From NCBI GenBank assembly GCA_937946835.1, contig CALFAV010000030.1, positions 62,001 to 126,000 on the forward strand: a stretch of DNA of 64,000 bases, in the 5' to 3' direction. The stretch is from an uncultured Verrucomicrobiae bacterium (GTDB lineage: Bacteria > Verrucomicrobiota > Verrucomicrobiia > Limisphaerales > J093). A program made the position numbers and the translations under genes. Positions 33,507 through 41,261 of this stretch are shown piece after piece. Position 1 is the stretch's first letter. The number at the start of each line of letters is the position of its first letter. A model generated the notes under the pieces. That model was given only the letters and a program-made list of their open reading frames with translations, did not search any database and was not told the origin of the DNA.

Positions 33507-33738
33507 CCGACGGCGGGCCCGGTCCGGACAACAGGTGCCGGAATGGGGGCCGACCCGGCCCCGGCGGGCGGGAAAGGGCGCTTCCCCAGCCGCGAAGCCA
33601 TCCCACGGTCCGGAGCGGGGTGAGATTCAGTCCTGCATCGCTTGATCCCCGCGCGCCCCAGCTTCATCGGCAACAGGATCGGGGGCGGCATTTCCCGAGC
33701 CTCCCGGGAGGACTCGACCAACAGGGCTTGTCGCGCGT

Positions 33739-33767
33739 TTGACCGGCGGTCCGTTTATCCCTAGGCT
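33739..33767 (+). promoter_or_regulatory. Predicted serA promoter
   Basis: TTGACC (33739-33744), exactly 17 nt, TAGGCT (33762-33767). This is one of the best sigma-70-like matches in the window. The leader to the serA start would be about 20-28 nt. Confidence 0.55.
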
Positions 33768-33801
33768 TGCTTCCGCTACCGTGGTTTCCAGTATGGCCAG
33801 C

Positions 33802-35400
33802 ATGAAAATCGTTGTCTGCGACCCCATCGCGCCCCGGGGCATCGCCCTGCTGCAACAACGCCCGGAGTTTGAGGTCCAGGTGTTGGACCAGCGGCTTTCC
33901 CCCGCAGAATTGTCCGCCGTCGTCGCGGACGCCGTGGCCCTGGTGGTGCGCTCGGAAACCAAGGTCACCCGCGAAGTGCTCGAGGCAGCCCCGCGCCTGC
34001 GCGTGGTGGGGCGCGCCGGCGTGGGGGTGGACAACGTGGACGTGGAGGCCGCCACGGAACACGGCGTGGTGGTCATGAATACCCCGGGCGGCAACACCAT
34101 CACCACCGCCGAACTCACCCTGGCCATGCTCCTGAACCTGGCCCGCAAAGTGCCCCAGGCGCACGCCTCCATGGTCGCCGGCAAATGGGACCGGAAAAGC
34201 TTCCAGGGCGTGGAGCTGGCGGGCAAAACCCTGGGGATCCTCGGCCTGGGCCGCATCGGCAGCGAAGTGGCCCGGCGCGCCGCCGCCTTCCAGATGCGCG
34301 TGCTCGGTTACGACCCCTTTCTACCCGATGGCCGGGCGCGCGGCCTGGGCGTGGAACTGGTCAACCACCTGGACGCCGTGCTGCGGGAAGCGGACTTTCT
34401 CACCATCCACATGCCCGCCACAGATCAAACCCGGGGGCTGCTCAACGCCAGTGCCTTTGCCAAAATGAAGCCCGGGGTGCGGTTGGTGAACTGCGCCCGC
34501 GGCGAAATCATCGTCGAGGCCGATCTGCTGGCGGCGCTGGACTCGGGCAAGGTCGCCGGCGCCGCGCTGGACGTGTACCAGACCGAGCCGCTGCCCGCGG
34601 ACCATCCCTTCCGACGCCACCCGGCGTTGATCCTCACCCCACATCTGGGCGCCAGCACTGTGGAGGCCCAGGAAAAATGCGGCCTCGAGGTGGCCGAGGT
34701 CATTACCAACTACCTGCTCACCGGCGAGGTCCGCAACGCGGTGAACCTCCCGCACCTGGACGCCCGCACCTACGAGCTGGTCCGCCCCTACCTGGTGCTG
34801 GGGGAAAAGCTCGGACGGCTTCTGGGTCAGTTGGCGCCCGCGCAGGTGGACCGGCTGTTCATCACCTTTGGCGGCAAGGCGCGGGAGTTGCCCACCACCG
34901 ACCCGGTCACCCGCGCCGTGCTTCAGGGCTTCCTGCGGCGAACCCCGCTGGACAATCTCAACAACATCAACGTCCGCAGCATCGCCGCCGCCCAGGGGCT
35001 TACCGTCGAAGAAAAGCGCTCCGACGAGCCGGTCACCTTCAACGAGTGGCTGCACGTGCAGGTCTTCAGCGGCGGCCACAAGGTGGTCTCGGCCGGCGGC
35101 ACGTTTTTCGGCTCGCCGGACAACCCGCGCATCGTGCGGCTCTTCAGCATGCCCACCGAGATCGTTCCTTTCGGCGTGGTCTGCCTGCTCAACAACAAGG
35201 ACCGGCCCGGCATGGTGGGCCATCTGGGCACCCTGCTCGGCCGCCACCACGTCAACATCGCCAGCATGAGCCTCAGCCGGGATGTCGCCGGCGGGCAGGC
35301 GTTCACCGTGCTCAACCTGGACAGCGTACCCCCGCCGGAGGTGATCGAGGAACTGCGCCGCGACCCCGACATCACCAACGTACACGTGGTCACCCTTTGA
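33802..35400 (+). CDS. serA: D-3-phosphoglycerate dehydrogenase
   Basis: A 532-residue enzyme of the long, ACT-containing SerA type, oxidising 3-phosphoglycerate to phosphohydroxypyruvate, the first step of serine synthesis. Visible are the NAD site LGLGRIGSEVARRA (about 145-158), the catalytic R in NCARGEIIVE, the E in DVYQTEPLP, the H in LTPHLGAST, an intervening allosteric domain (about 320-450), and a C-terminal ACT domain (about 455-530) with DRPGMVGHLGTLLGRHHVNI, which normally binds serine. The ATG at 33802 gives the usual MKI start; an in-frame ATG at 33793 is an alternative. A SurA-like gene follows 4 bp downstream. Confidence 0.96.
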   Translation: MKIVVCDPIAPRGIALLQQRPEFEVQVLDQRLSPAELSAVVADAVALVVRSETKVTREVLEAAPRLRVVGRAGVGVDNVDVEAATEHGVVVMNTPGGNTITTAELTLAMLLNLARKVPQAHASMVAGKWDRKSFQGVELAGKTLGILGLGRIGSEVARRAAAFQMRVLGYDPFLPDGRARGLGVELVNHLDAVLREADFLTIHMPATDQTRGLLNASAFAKMKPGVRLVNCARGEIIVEADLLAALDSGKVAGAALDVYQTEPLPADHPFRRHPALILTPHLGASTVEAQEKCGLEVAEVITNYLLTGEVRNAVNLPHLDARTYELVRPYLVLGEKLGRLLGQLAPAQVDRLFITFGGKARELPTTDPVTRAVLQGFLRRTPLDNLNNINVRSIAAAQGLTVEEKRSDEPVTFNEWLHVQVFSGGHKVVSAGGTFFGSPDNPRIVRLFSMPTEIVPFGVVCLLNNKDRPGMVGHLGTLLGRHHVNIASMSLSRDVAGGQAFTVLNLDSVPPPEVIEELRRDPDITNVHVVTL

Positions 35401-35404
35401 ACCG

Positions 35405-36592
35405 ATGCGCTCCTTGCCCGCCCCCAGTCGTTCGGGATGGAAGCTTTGCGGCGCGCTGTTGCTCGGCCTGGCCGGCTGGGCGGCTCCGACCCGGGCCGCC
35501 GCCTCCGCGGAGCTGTTCGACAACCCGGTCATCGCGCGCGGGCGGGGCTTTGAAATCCGCCGGGCGGAATTGGACGACCAACTCACCGCCCTCAAGGGCA
35601 CCCTGGCCACGCAGGGGCAGATCATCCCGCGCGAGGAGGAACCGGCCCTGCGCGCCCGGTTGCTCGATCGGCTCATTCTCACCCGCATCTTGCTCCAACG
35701 GGCCACGGAGGAAGACAAGGCCCGCGCGCGCGAACTGGCCGACAAGTTCATTGCCGACACCAAAAAGAAGGCCCCCTCCGAGGAATCCTACCGGCGTCAA
35801 CTCCTGGCCACCGGCCTCAAGCCGGAGGTCTTCGAGGCCCGCGCGCTCGAGCAGGCCATCGTCGAGAAAGTCGTCGAGCGCGAACTCCAGTCCCGCCTGA
35901 CCGTGACCGACCCGGACATGCGGGCCTTTTACGAAACCGGCGACGACCTCCACACCCGCGAGCTGGCCGAGACCGTGCGCAAGCTCGAACAGGCCGGCAA
36001 CCAGGACACGGTCTTCTATCGGGACGGCACCAACCGGCTGGCCTTCCTGCGCCGGTCCAATTTGAACCGCCTGATGCGCCCCGAGCAGATCACCGCCGAC
36101 CTGATCCTGTTCTACACCCTCGACCCGGCCACCCGCCTGCCGCTGCGCGAGGAGGCCCTCAAGGCCAAATTCGCCCGGGCAACCAACACCCTCGCCCGGC
36201 TCCGCGCCGGGGAAGACTTCGAGAAGGTGGCCCGGGAGGTGTCCGAAGACCCCGACGTGGCCCGCACCGGCGGGCGTTACCTGGTCACGGCCGCCACGCC
36301 CATGGCCCCGGAACTCAAAGAGGCCCTGCTCAAACTGCCCCCCCACCAGATCAGCGACCCCATCATCACCCCGCTCGGCTACTACATTGCCCGTGTGCGC
36401 GAGCGCCAACCCGCGGTCAAACTGCCCCTGGAAGAAGTCCAGGACGACATCCGCGACCTCTTGCGGGCCCAGATGGTGGAGAAACTCCTGCCCGACTACG
36501 CCGCGCAGTGGCGCAAAGAGTACGAGGTGCTGATCGAAGACCCGAGTTACCAACCGGGCCCAACCGGCTCGGCCCCCGCCCCGGGTAATTAA
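35405..36592 (+). CDS. SurA/parvulin-type peptidyl-prolyl isomerase, periplasmic
   Basis: A 395-residue protein with a signal peptide (about 1-32). An alpha-helical chaperone region (about 45-215) resembles SurA_N. The parvulin rotamase domain (about 250-345) shows LRAGEDFEKVAREVSEDPDV, a GGRYLVTAA strand, and LPPHQISDPIITPLGYYIARV, as in SurA and PrsA. It should assist folding of outer-membrane or secreted proteins. An in-between segment (about 185-225, DTVFYRDGTNRLAFLRRSN) is not typical. It is translationally close to serA (4 bp), although their functions are unrelated. It is convergent with nuoN. Confidence 0.85.
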   Translation: MRSLPAPSRSGWKLCGALLLGLAGWAAPTRAAASAELFDNPVIARGRGFEIRRAELDDQLTALKGTLATQGQIIPREEEPALRARLLDRLILTRILLQRATEEDKARARELADKFIADTKKKAPSEESYRRQLLATGLKPEVFEARALEQAIVEKVVERELQSRLTVTDPDMRAFYETGDDLHTRELAETVRKLEQAGNQDTVFYRDGTNRLAFLRRSNLNRLMRPEQITADLILFYTLDPATRLPLREEALKAKFARATNTLARLRAGEDFEKVAREVSEDPDVARTGGRYLVTAATPMAPELKEALLKLPPHQISDPIITPLGYYIARVRERQPAVKLPLEEVQDDIRDLLRAQMVEKLLPDYAAQWRKEYEVLIEDPSYQPGPTGSAPAPGN

Positions 36593-36615
36593 CTTTCCCC
36601 TCGCGGTCCGCCGCC

Positions 36616-36644
36616 GGCCCGGGGGACCGAGCGGAGCCCGGGCC
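36616..36644. terminator. Stem-loop between convergent SurA-like and nuoN genes
   Basis: GGCCCGGG (36616-36623) pairs with CCCGGGCC (36637-36644) across a 13-nt loop. An 8-bp all-GC stem without T tract, placed where both transcripts should end. Confidence 0.4.
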
Positions 36645-36657
36645 AACGTCACGAAGT

Positions 36658-38202
36658 TCAGCCGCCCGCTTCGCGGACGGCGGCTTGAAGCGGCCCCAGC
36701 AACCACTGCGGGAACAGCCCCAGCCCCAGCACCCCCGCCGCGGCCAGCAGGGCCACGGCGGTTTCCACGCCGAAACGGTTTTCCCCGCCCTGGGGGGAAT
36801 TCCCCGGAGCGTCCGGACCCGCGGGCCGCTTTTCAGATTCCGTCACGAAAGCCAGCTTGAGCACGCGCAGGTAGTAGTAAAAACCCACCGGGCTGAGGAG
36901 CAGCGCCACCACCACCAGTCCCAAAGACACCGCGCCGGCGTGAGGGGTGTTCAGGGCGGCGGCGAACACGTAAAACTTGGCCGGAAAGCCCGCCAGCGGT
37001 GGCAACCCGGCCAGCGACAAGAGAAAGACCGCCAGCCCGGCCGCCAACCAGGGCGCGCGGCGTCCCAGTCCGGTCAGATGATTCAAGGCCGCCGCGCCTG
37101 CATGACGTTCCACATGGCCGGCCACGGCGAAGGCACCCAACCCGGCCAGCGCGTAAGTGCCGGCGTAATAAACCAGCGCCGCCAGCGCGGCCGGCCGGTT
37201 CGCCGCGCCGTTGAGGGCCAGCACCGCCAGCAACAGGTAACCGGCGTGCGCGATGGCCGAGTAGGCGAGGAGCCGTTTCAAATCCCGCTGCGCCAGCGCC
37301 GCCAGGTTGCCCAGCACCATCGAGGCCAGCGCCAGCACCGCCACCGCCGGCACCCAACCCGGGGTGAACAGGGCGGCGCGGCCGGCATCCCCGCTCTCCG
37401 GCAGTGCCAGCGCCACAAACCGGCCCAGCAGGAAAAAGCCCGCCAGCTTCGACCCCGAGGCGATGAACGCCGCCACCGGCGTGGGCGCCCCTTGATAGGC
37501 ATCCGGCGCCCACAGGTGAAACGGCACGGCCGCCACCTTGAAGCCGAACCCCACCAGCGAGAACACCACGGCCAGCGCCAGCAGCGGGTCAAATCCCCGA
37601 CCGCGCAGGGCGGCGGCGATGCCCGCCAGGTTCGTCGTTCCGCTCAGGCCGTAGAGGAAACTGAACCCGAAGAGGGTGACGGCCGCGGCCAGCGCGCCGA
37701 AGAAGAAGTACTTGAGCGCGGCCTCCGTCGCGCGCGGGCCGGCCTTGTTCAGCGCCACCAGCGGGTACAACGACAGCCCGGTCAGTTCCAGGCCCAGAAA
37801 CACCAGCACCAGATCGGCGGCACCGGCCATGACCATCAACCCCACCGTGGCCAGCAGCAGCAGGGCGAAGTGTTCGCCCACGTGGTCGGTGTAGTCGGCC
37901 TCCAGGGACAGCACCGCCGTGAGGACCGCCAGCCCCACCAGCCCCAGCTTCACCAGTTGGGTCAACGGGTCCACCGCCCACAGCCCGCCCCAGCTCACGG
38001 CCCGCAGCGGCACCTGCAGCAGGTATAAAGCGGCGGCAAATCCGCCCACCCCGGTCAGCAGCACCGCGATGACGCGCCGGGCCCTCACCGGCGCCCCGCG
38101 CATCAGCGTCAGGTCCACCAGCAACACCGCCAGCGCCGCCAGCGCGATCAGCATCTCGGGACCGGCCAGCTTGAACAGTTGGATGTAGGCGGCGTTGTTC
38201 AT
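36658..38202 (-). CDS. nuoN: NADH-quinone oxidoreductase subunit N
   Basis: A 514-residue, about 14-helix antiporter-like subunit of the complex I membrane arm. Characteristic segments are FLGLELTGLSLYPLVAL (TM5 glutamate), KVAAVPFHLWAPDAYQGAPTP (TM7 lysine) and LKRLLAYSAIAHAGYLL. The ATG follows directly on the TGA of the preceding nuoM. It is the last gene of the reverse-strand nuo operon. Slightly longer than the Escherichia coli subunit (485). Confidence 0.96.
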   Translation of the reverse strand: MNNAAYIQLFKLAGPEMLIALAALAVLLVDLTLMRGAPVRARRVIAVLLTGVGGFAAALYLLQVPLRAVSWGGLWAVDPLTQLVKLGLVGLAVLTAVLSLEADYTDHVGEHFALLLLATVGLMVMAGAADLVLVFLGLELTGLSLYPLVALNKAGPRATEAALKYFFFGALAAAVTLFGFSFLYGLSGTTNLAGIAAALRGRGFDPLLALAVVFSLVGFGFKVAAVPFHLWAPDAYQGAPTPVAAFIASGSKLAGFFLLGRFVALALPESGDAGRAALFTPGWVPAVAVLALASMVLGNLAALAQRDLKRLLAYSAIAHAGYLLLAVLALNGAANRPAALAALVYYAGTYALAGLGAFAVAGHVERHAGAAALNHLTGLGRRAPWLAAGLAVFLLSLAGLPPLAGFPAKFYVFAAALNTPHAGAVSLGLVVVALLLSPVGFYYYLRVLKLAFVTESEKRPAGPDAPGNSPQGGENRFGVETAVALLAAAGVLGLGLFPQWLLGPLQAAVREAGG

Positions 38203-39705
38203 TCAAATGCCTCCCGCGCGCAGCGGGGCCAGCACGCTCCGGGCCCCGGGCAGGATGTAGTCCATCACCACGCCGGGGAACAGGCCCAGCCCCACGGTGG
38301 CCGCCAGCAACAGGAGCGCCCCCAACCGCTCGGGCAGGGTGATCGGTTCCAGCTTTTCCGGTTCTTCCGTCGCTGTCGTCTCGGCGGGCGGTTCGGTGGC
38401 GAAGGCCTTTTGCAGGGCGCGTCCGATGTAGGCCGCGCCCACCACGATGCCCGCGCCGGTAATCACGGCCGCCGCGGGCCGGGCCTCCCAGGCGCCCACC
38501 AGCACGGACAACTCGGCCACAAACCCGCTGAACCCCGGCAGCCCCATCGAGGCCATGCCGGCCAGCACGAAGGTGCCCGCCGCAAACGGCAGTCGCCGAG
38601 CCAGCCGCAGGCCGGCCAGTTCGTCCAGCTCCCGGGTGTGGGCGCGGTCATAAACCATCCGCCCGACCACCGCGAAGAGCAGCCCGGCAATCAGCCCGTG
38701 CGAGACCATTTGGAGCACCGCGCCGCCCAGCCCCAGCGGGTTGAGGGTGACCAGACCCAGCAGCACGAAGCCCATGTGGCTGACGCTCGAATAGCCGATC
38801 ACGAACTTGAAGTCCTTTTGCACCAGCGCCACCAACCCGCCCAAAAGGATGCCCGCCACCGCCAGGCCCAGGAACACGTCCTGCCACGCCGTCACCCCGG
38901 CAGGGAACAGGGCCACGCCGGCACGCAGCGCGCCGTAGGCGCCCAGTTTCATCACCACCCCGGCCAGGAGCATCGAGGCCGCGGTCGGCGCCGCCACATG
39001 GCCGGTGGGGGCCCAGGTGTGCAGCGGCCACAAGCCGGCCAGCACACCAAAGCCCACGAAAAACAGCGGGAAGACCCACCGTTGAAACGTCGGGTCCCGG
39101 GGCTGCCGCGCCAGCGCCGCCAGGTCCAGCGGGGCCGCGCCGGGGTCGGCCGCGGCGTTCACGTAGAGCGCCAGGAGTCCCAAAAACACCAGGGCGCTGC
39201 CGGCGAACGAATACAGCGCCAGCTTCATCGCCCCGTACTCGCGGCGGGTCGAACCCCAGCGGGCGATCAGGAAGTACTTCGGGATGATCGCGACCTCGTA
39301 AAAGAAAAACAGCAGGAACAGGTCGAAGCTCAGAAACACGCCGTACACCCCGCCGATCAGTGCCAGGTAGAGCGCGAAAAACGCCCGCGGGTGCTCGGTG
39401 ACATTCCAGGAAAACAAAATGCCCGCCACCGCCGCCAACCCGGTCAGCCAGACCAACGGCAGATTCAAGCCGTCCACCGCCAGGAAGTACTCCACCCCCA
39501 GCGCCGGAATCCACGGCACCCGCACCAGGGTCAGCAATTCGGCCCCGGGCCGGTAGGCCTGCCCCCCCGCCACCCCGCACACCCCCCCGGCCAGGGCGAA
39601 AGCCAGGGCCACCCAGCGCGCCTCGCCGGCCCACCGCCGGGGCCAGGCCAGCACCGCCAGGGCTCCGAGCAAGCTCAGGTAGAGGGTCCAGGGCAGCATG
39701 TTCAC
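38203..39705 (-). CDS. nuoM: NADH-quinone oxidoreductase subunit M, second copy
   Basis: A 500-residue NuoM-family proton-pumping subunit, starting at a GTG at 39705 whose GTGA overlaps the stop of the first nuoM copy (an ATG at 39699 is the alternative). The TM5 glutamate is kept (FFYEVAIIP, E137). The TM7 region reads GVLAGLWPLHTWAPTGHVAAPT, where alignment places a leucine (about L222) at the position of the conserved pumping lysine. H229, H236 and K253 are kept. This is the GHVAAPT-type branch of NuoM and differs clearly from the upstream copy. Confidence 0.93.
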   Translation of the reverse strand: MNMLPWTLYLSLLGALAVLAWPRRWAGEARWVALAFALAGGVCGVAGGQAYRPGAELLTLVRVPWIPALGVEYFLAVDGLNLPLVWLTGLAAVAGILFSWNVTEHPRAFFALYLALIGGVYGVFLSFDLFLLFFFYEVAIIPKYFLIARWGSTRREYGAMKLALYSFAGSALVFLGLLALYVNAAADPGAAPLDLAALARQPRDPTFQRWVFPLFFVGFGVLAGLWPLHTWAPTGHVAAPTAASMLLAGVVMKLGAYGALRAGVALFPAGVTAWQDVFLGLAVAGILLGGLVALVQKDFKFVIGYSSVSHMGFVLLGLVTLNPLGLGGAVLQMVSHGLIAGLLFAVVGRMVYDRAHTRELDELAGLRLARRLPFAAGTFVLAGMASMGLPGFSGFVAELSVLVGAWEARPAAAVITGAGIVVGAAYIGRALQKAFATEPPAETTATEEPEKLEPITLPERLGALLLLAATVGLGLFPGVVMDYILPGARSVLAPLRAGGI

Positions 39706-41261
39706 AAAGCACGCCAGGACCCGGCCAGCGCGACCATGGTGGCGTTGGTCAGGGCCAGCACCGGCTGCGGGTACACGCCCAGGAGCAGCATCACGGCAAC
39801 GGCTGGCGCCCAGGCCAGCCGTTCGCCCCGCGTCACGTCGGACCCGGCGACGCCGCGCCGTTCAAGCGGCCCGTGGAAGACCCGTTGCATCAGCGTCAGC
39901 AGAAAGACCGCGGTCAACAGCAGGCCGGGCAGCGCCGCGGCGGCCGCCCACGGGACCAGGGCGAAGGCCCCCTTGAAAATGAGAAACTCACCCACAAAGC
40001 CGTTCAGCCCCGGCAGTCCCAGCGACGCAAACAGCGCCAGGCCCATCAACCCGACAAACACCGGCGCCGCCCGCCGCAGTCCGCCGAAGTCCTCCAATCC
40101 GCGGCGTCCGCCGCTGCGCTGCTCCAGCCAACCCACCCCGGCAAACAGCGCGGCCGCGGTCACGCCGTGATTGAACAGATGCAGCACCATCCCGTTGAGC
40201 GCCGCCGCCTGGTCGTTGAGCCGGAGCGGGTCGGCGGCTCCGGTGCCCGCCGCCGCCAGCAGCCCGAGCAGCGCATAGCCCAGGTGGTTGATCGAGGCGT
40301 AGGCCAGCATCCGCTTGAGGTCGCGCTGGGCAAACGCCGTCGCCGCCGAGAACAGGATGCCGAACACCACCAACCCCAGCAGCGGCGCCTGGAGCGCGCG
40401 CACCTGCTCCGGAAACAGCGGCACCAGCAGGCGGACCAAGCCGTACACGCCCATTTTCGACATCGCCCCGGTCAGGAGCATCGTCACCCCGGTGGGTGCC
40501 TCGGCGTACGCGGCCGGCAGCCAGGTGTGAAAGGGCATCACCGGCACCTTCACCGCCAGGCCGAGAAAGATCCCGGCGAACACCCAGTGCGTGAGGGTTT
40601 CCGCGGGCACCGGCTCCCCGCCCCAGCTCAGCCGCAGTTGCGGGCTGAGGCGGTTGGTCCGGCCCAGCTCGGCCAGCGCCAGAAAGTCGAAGGTCCCCAC
40701 CGCCCGGTAGATCACCAGAAACGCCAGCAGCATCGCCACGCTGCCGACCAGGGTGTAGAGGAAGAACTGGTTCGCCGCCGGTCCGCGGTCCGGCCCGCCC
40801 CAGAGCCGGATCAGGAAAAACGCCGGGATGAGGCTCAGTTCCCAGAACAGGAACCAGTGGAAAAAGTTCAGGGCGGTGAACGTGCCGATCAGCCCCGCCT
40901 CCAAAAACAGCGTCAGCGCCCAAAACAACGGGGCCTGCTGACGCGGCCCGCCCGGCGCCAGCAGGGCAAAGGGCACCAGCCCCGTGGCCAGCACCACCAG
41001 CACCAGACTCAACCCGTCCAAACCCAGGTGATACTCCACCCCCAGCGCGGCGATCCAGCGGTGCCGCTCCACCCACTGCATCGCGCCGGAACTCGAATCG
41101 AAGTGCGGCACCAATCCCGCGGCCAGCAGCAGCGTGGCCCAGGCGGTGCCCAGGGCCAGCCGCCGCGCCGGCACCACTCGCCGCTCCCCCAGCGCCAGCA
41201 CCAGCACCCCGCCCACCAGGGGCAGGAATGTCAGCGCACTGAGCCAGGGCGGTCCGTTCAT
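39702..41261 (-). CDS. nuoM: NADH-quinone oxidoreductase subunit M, first copy
   Basis: A 519-residue NuoM-family subunit starting at the ATG at 41261, which overlaps the nuoL stop by ATGA; an ATG two codons upstream at 41267 is less likely. Both key charges are present: E141 (FWELSLIPAFFLI) and K238 (AVKVPVMPFHTWLPAAYAEA). LKRMLAYASINHLGYALL and MVLHLFNHG follow as in canonical NuoM. Together with the second copy it gives the membrane arm four antiporter-like subunits (L, M, M, N). Confidence 0.95.
   Translation of the reverse strand: MNGPPWLSALTFLPLVGGVLVLALGERRVVPARRLALGTAWATLLLAAGLVPHFDSSSGAMQWVERHRWIAALGVEYHLGLDGLSLVLVVLATGLVPFALLAPGGPRQQAPLFWALTLFLEAGLIGTFTALNFFHWFLFWELSLIPAFFLIRLWGGPDRGPAANQFFLYTLVGSVAMLLAFLVIYRAVGTFDFLALAELGRTNRLSPQLRLSWGGEPVPAETLTHWVFAGIFLGLAVKVPVMPFHTWLPAAYAEAPTGVTMLLTGAMSKMGVYGLVRLLVPLFPEQVRALQAPLLGLVVFGILFSAATAFAQRDLKRMLAYASINHLGYALLGLLAAAGTGAADPLRLNDQAAALNGMVLHLFNHGVTAAALFAGVGWLEQRSGGRRGLEDFGGLRRAAPVFVGLMGLALFASLGLPGLNGFVGEFLIFKGAFALVPWAAAAALPGLLLTAVFLLTLMQRVFHGPLERRGVAGSDVTRGERLAWAPAVAVMLLLGVYPQPVLALTNATMVALAGSWRAL

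Noticed and set aside
33507-33738. Possible small gene between rpsR and serA
   Set aside because: Only a short GC-rich open frame antisense to rpsR is present, with no family resemblance; the stretch appears to hold the rpsR 3' region and the serA promoter only.
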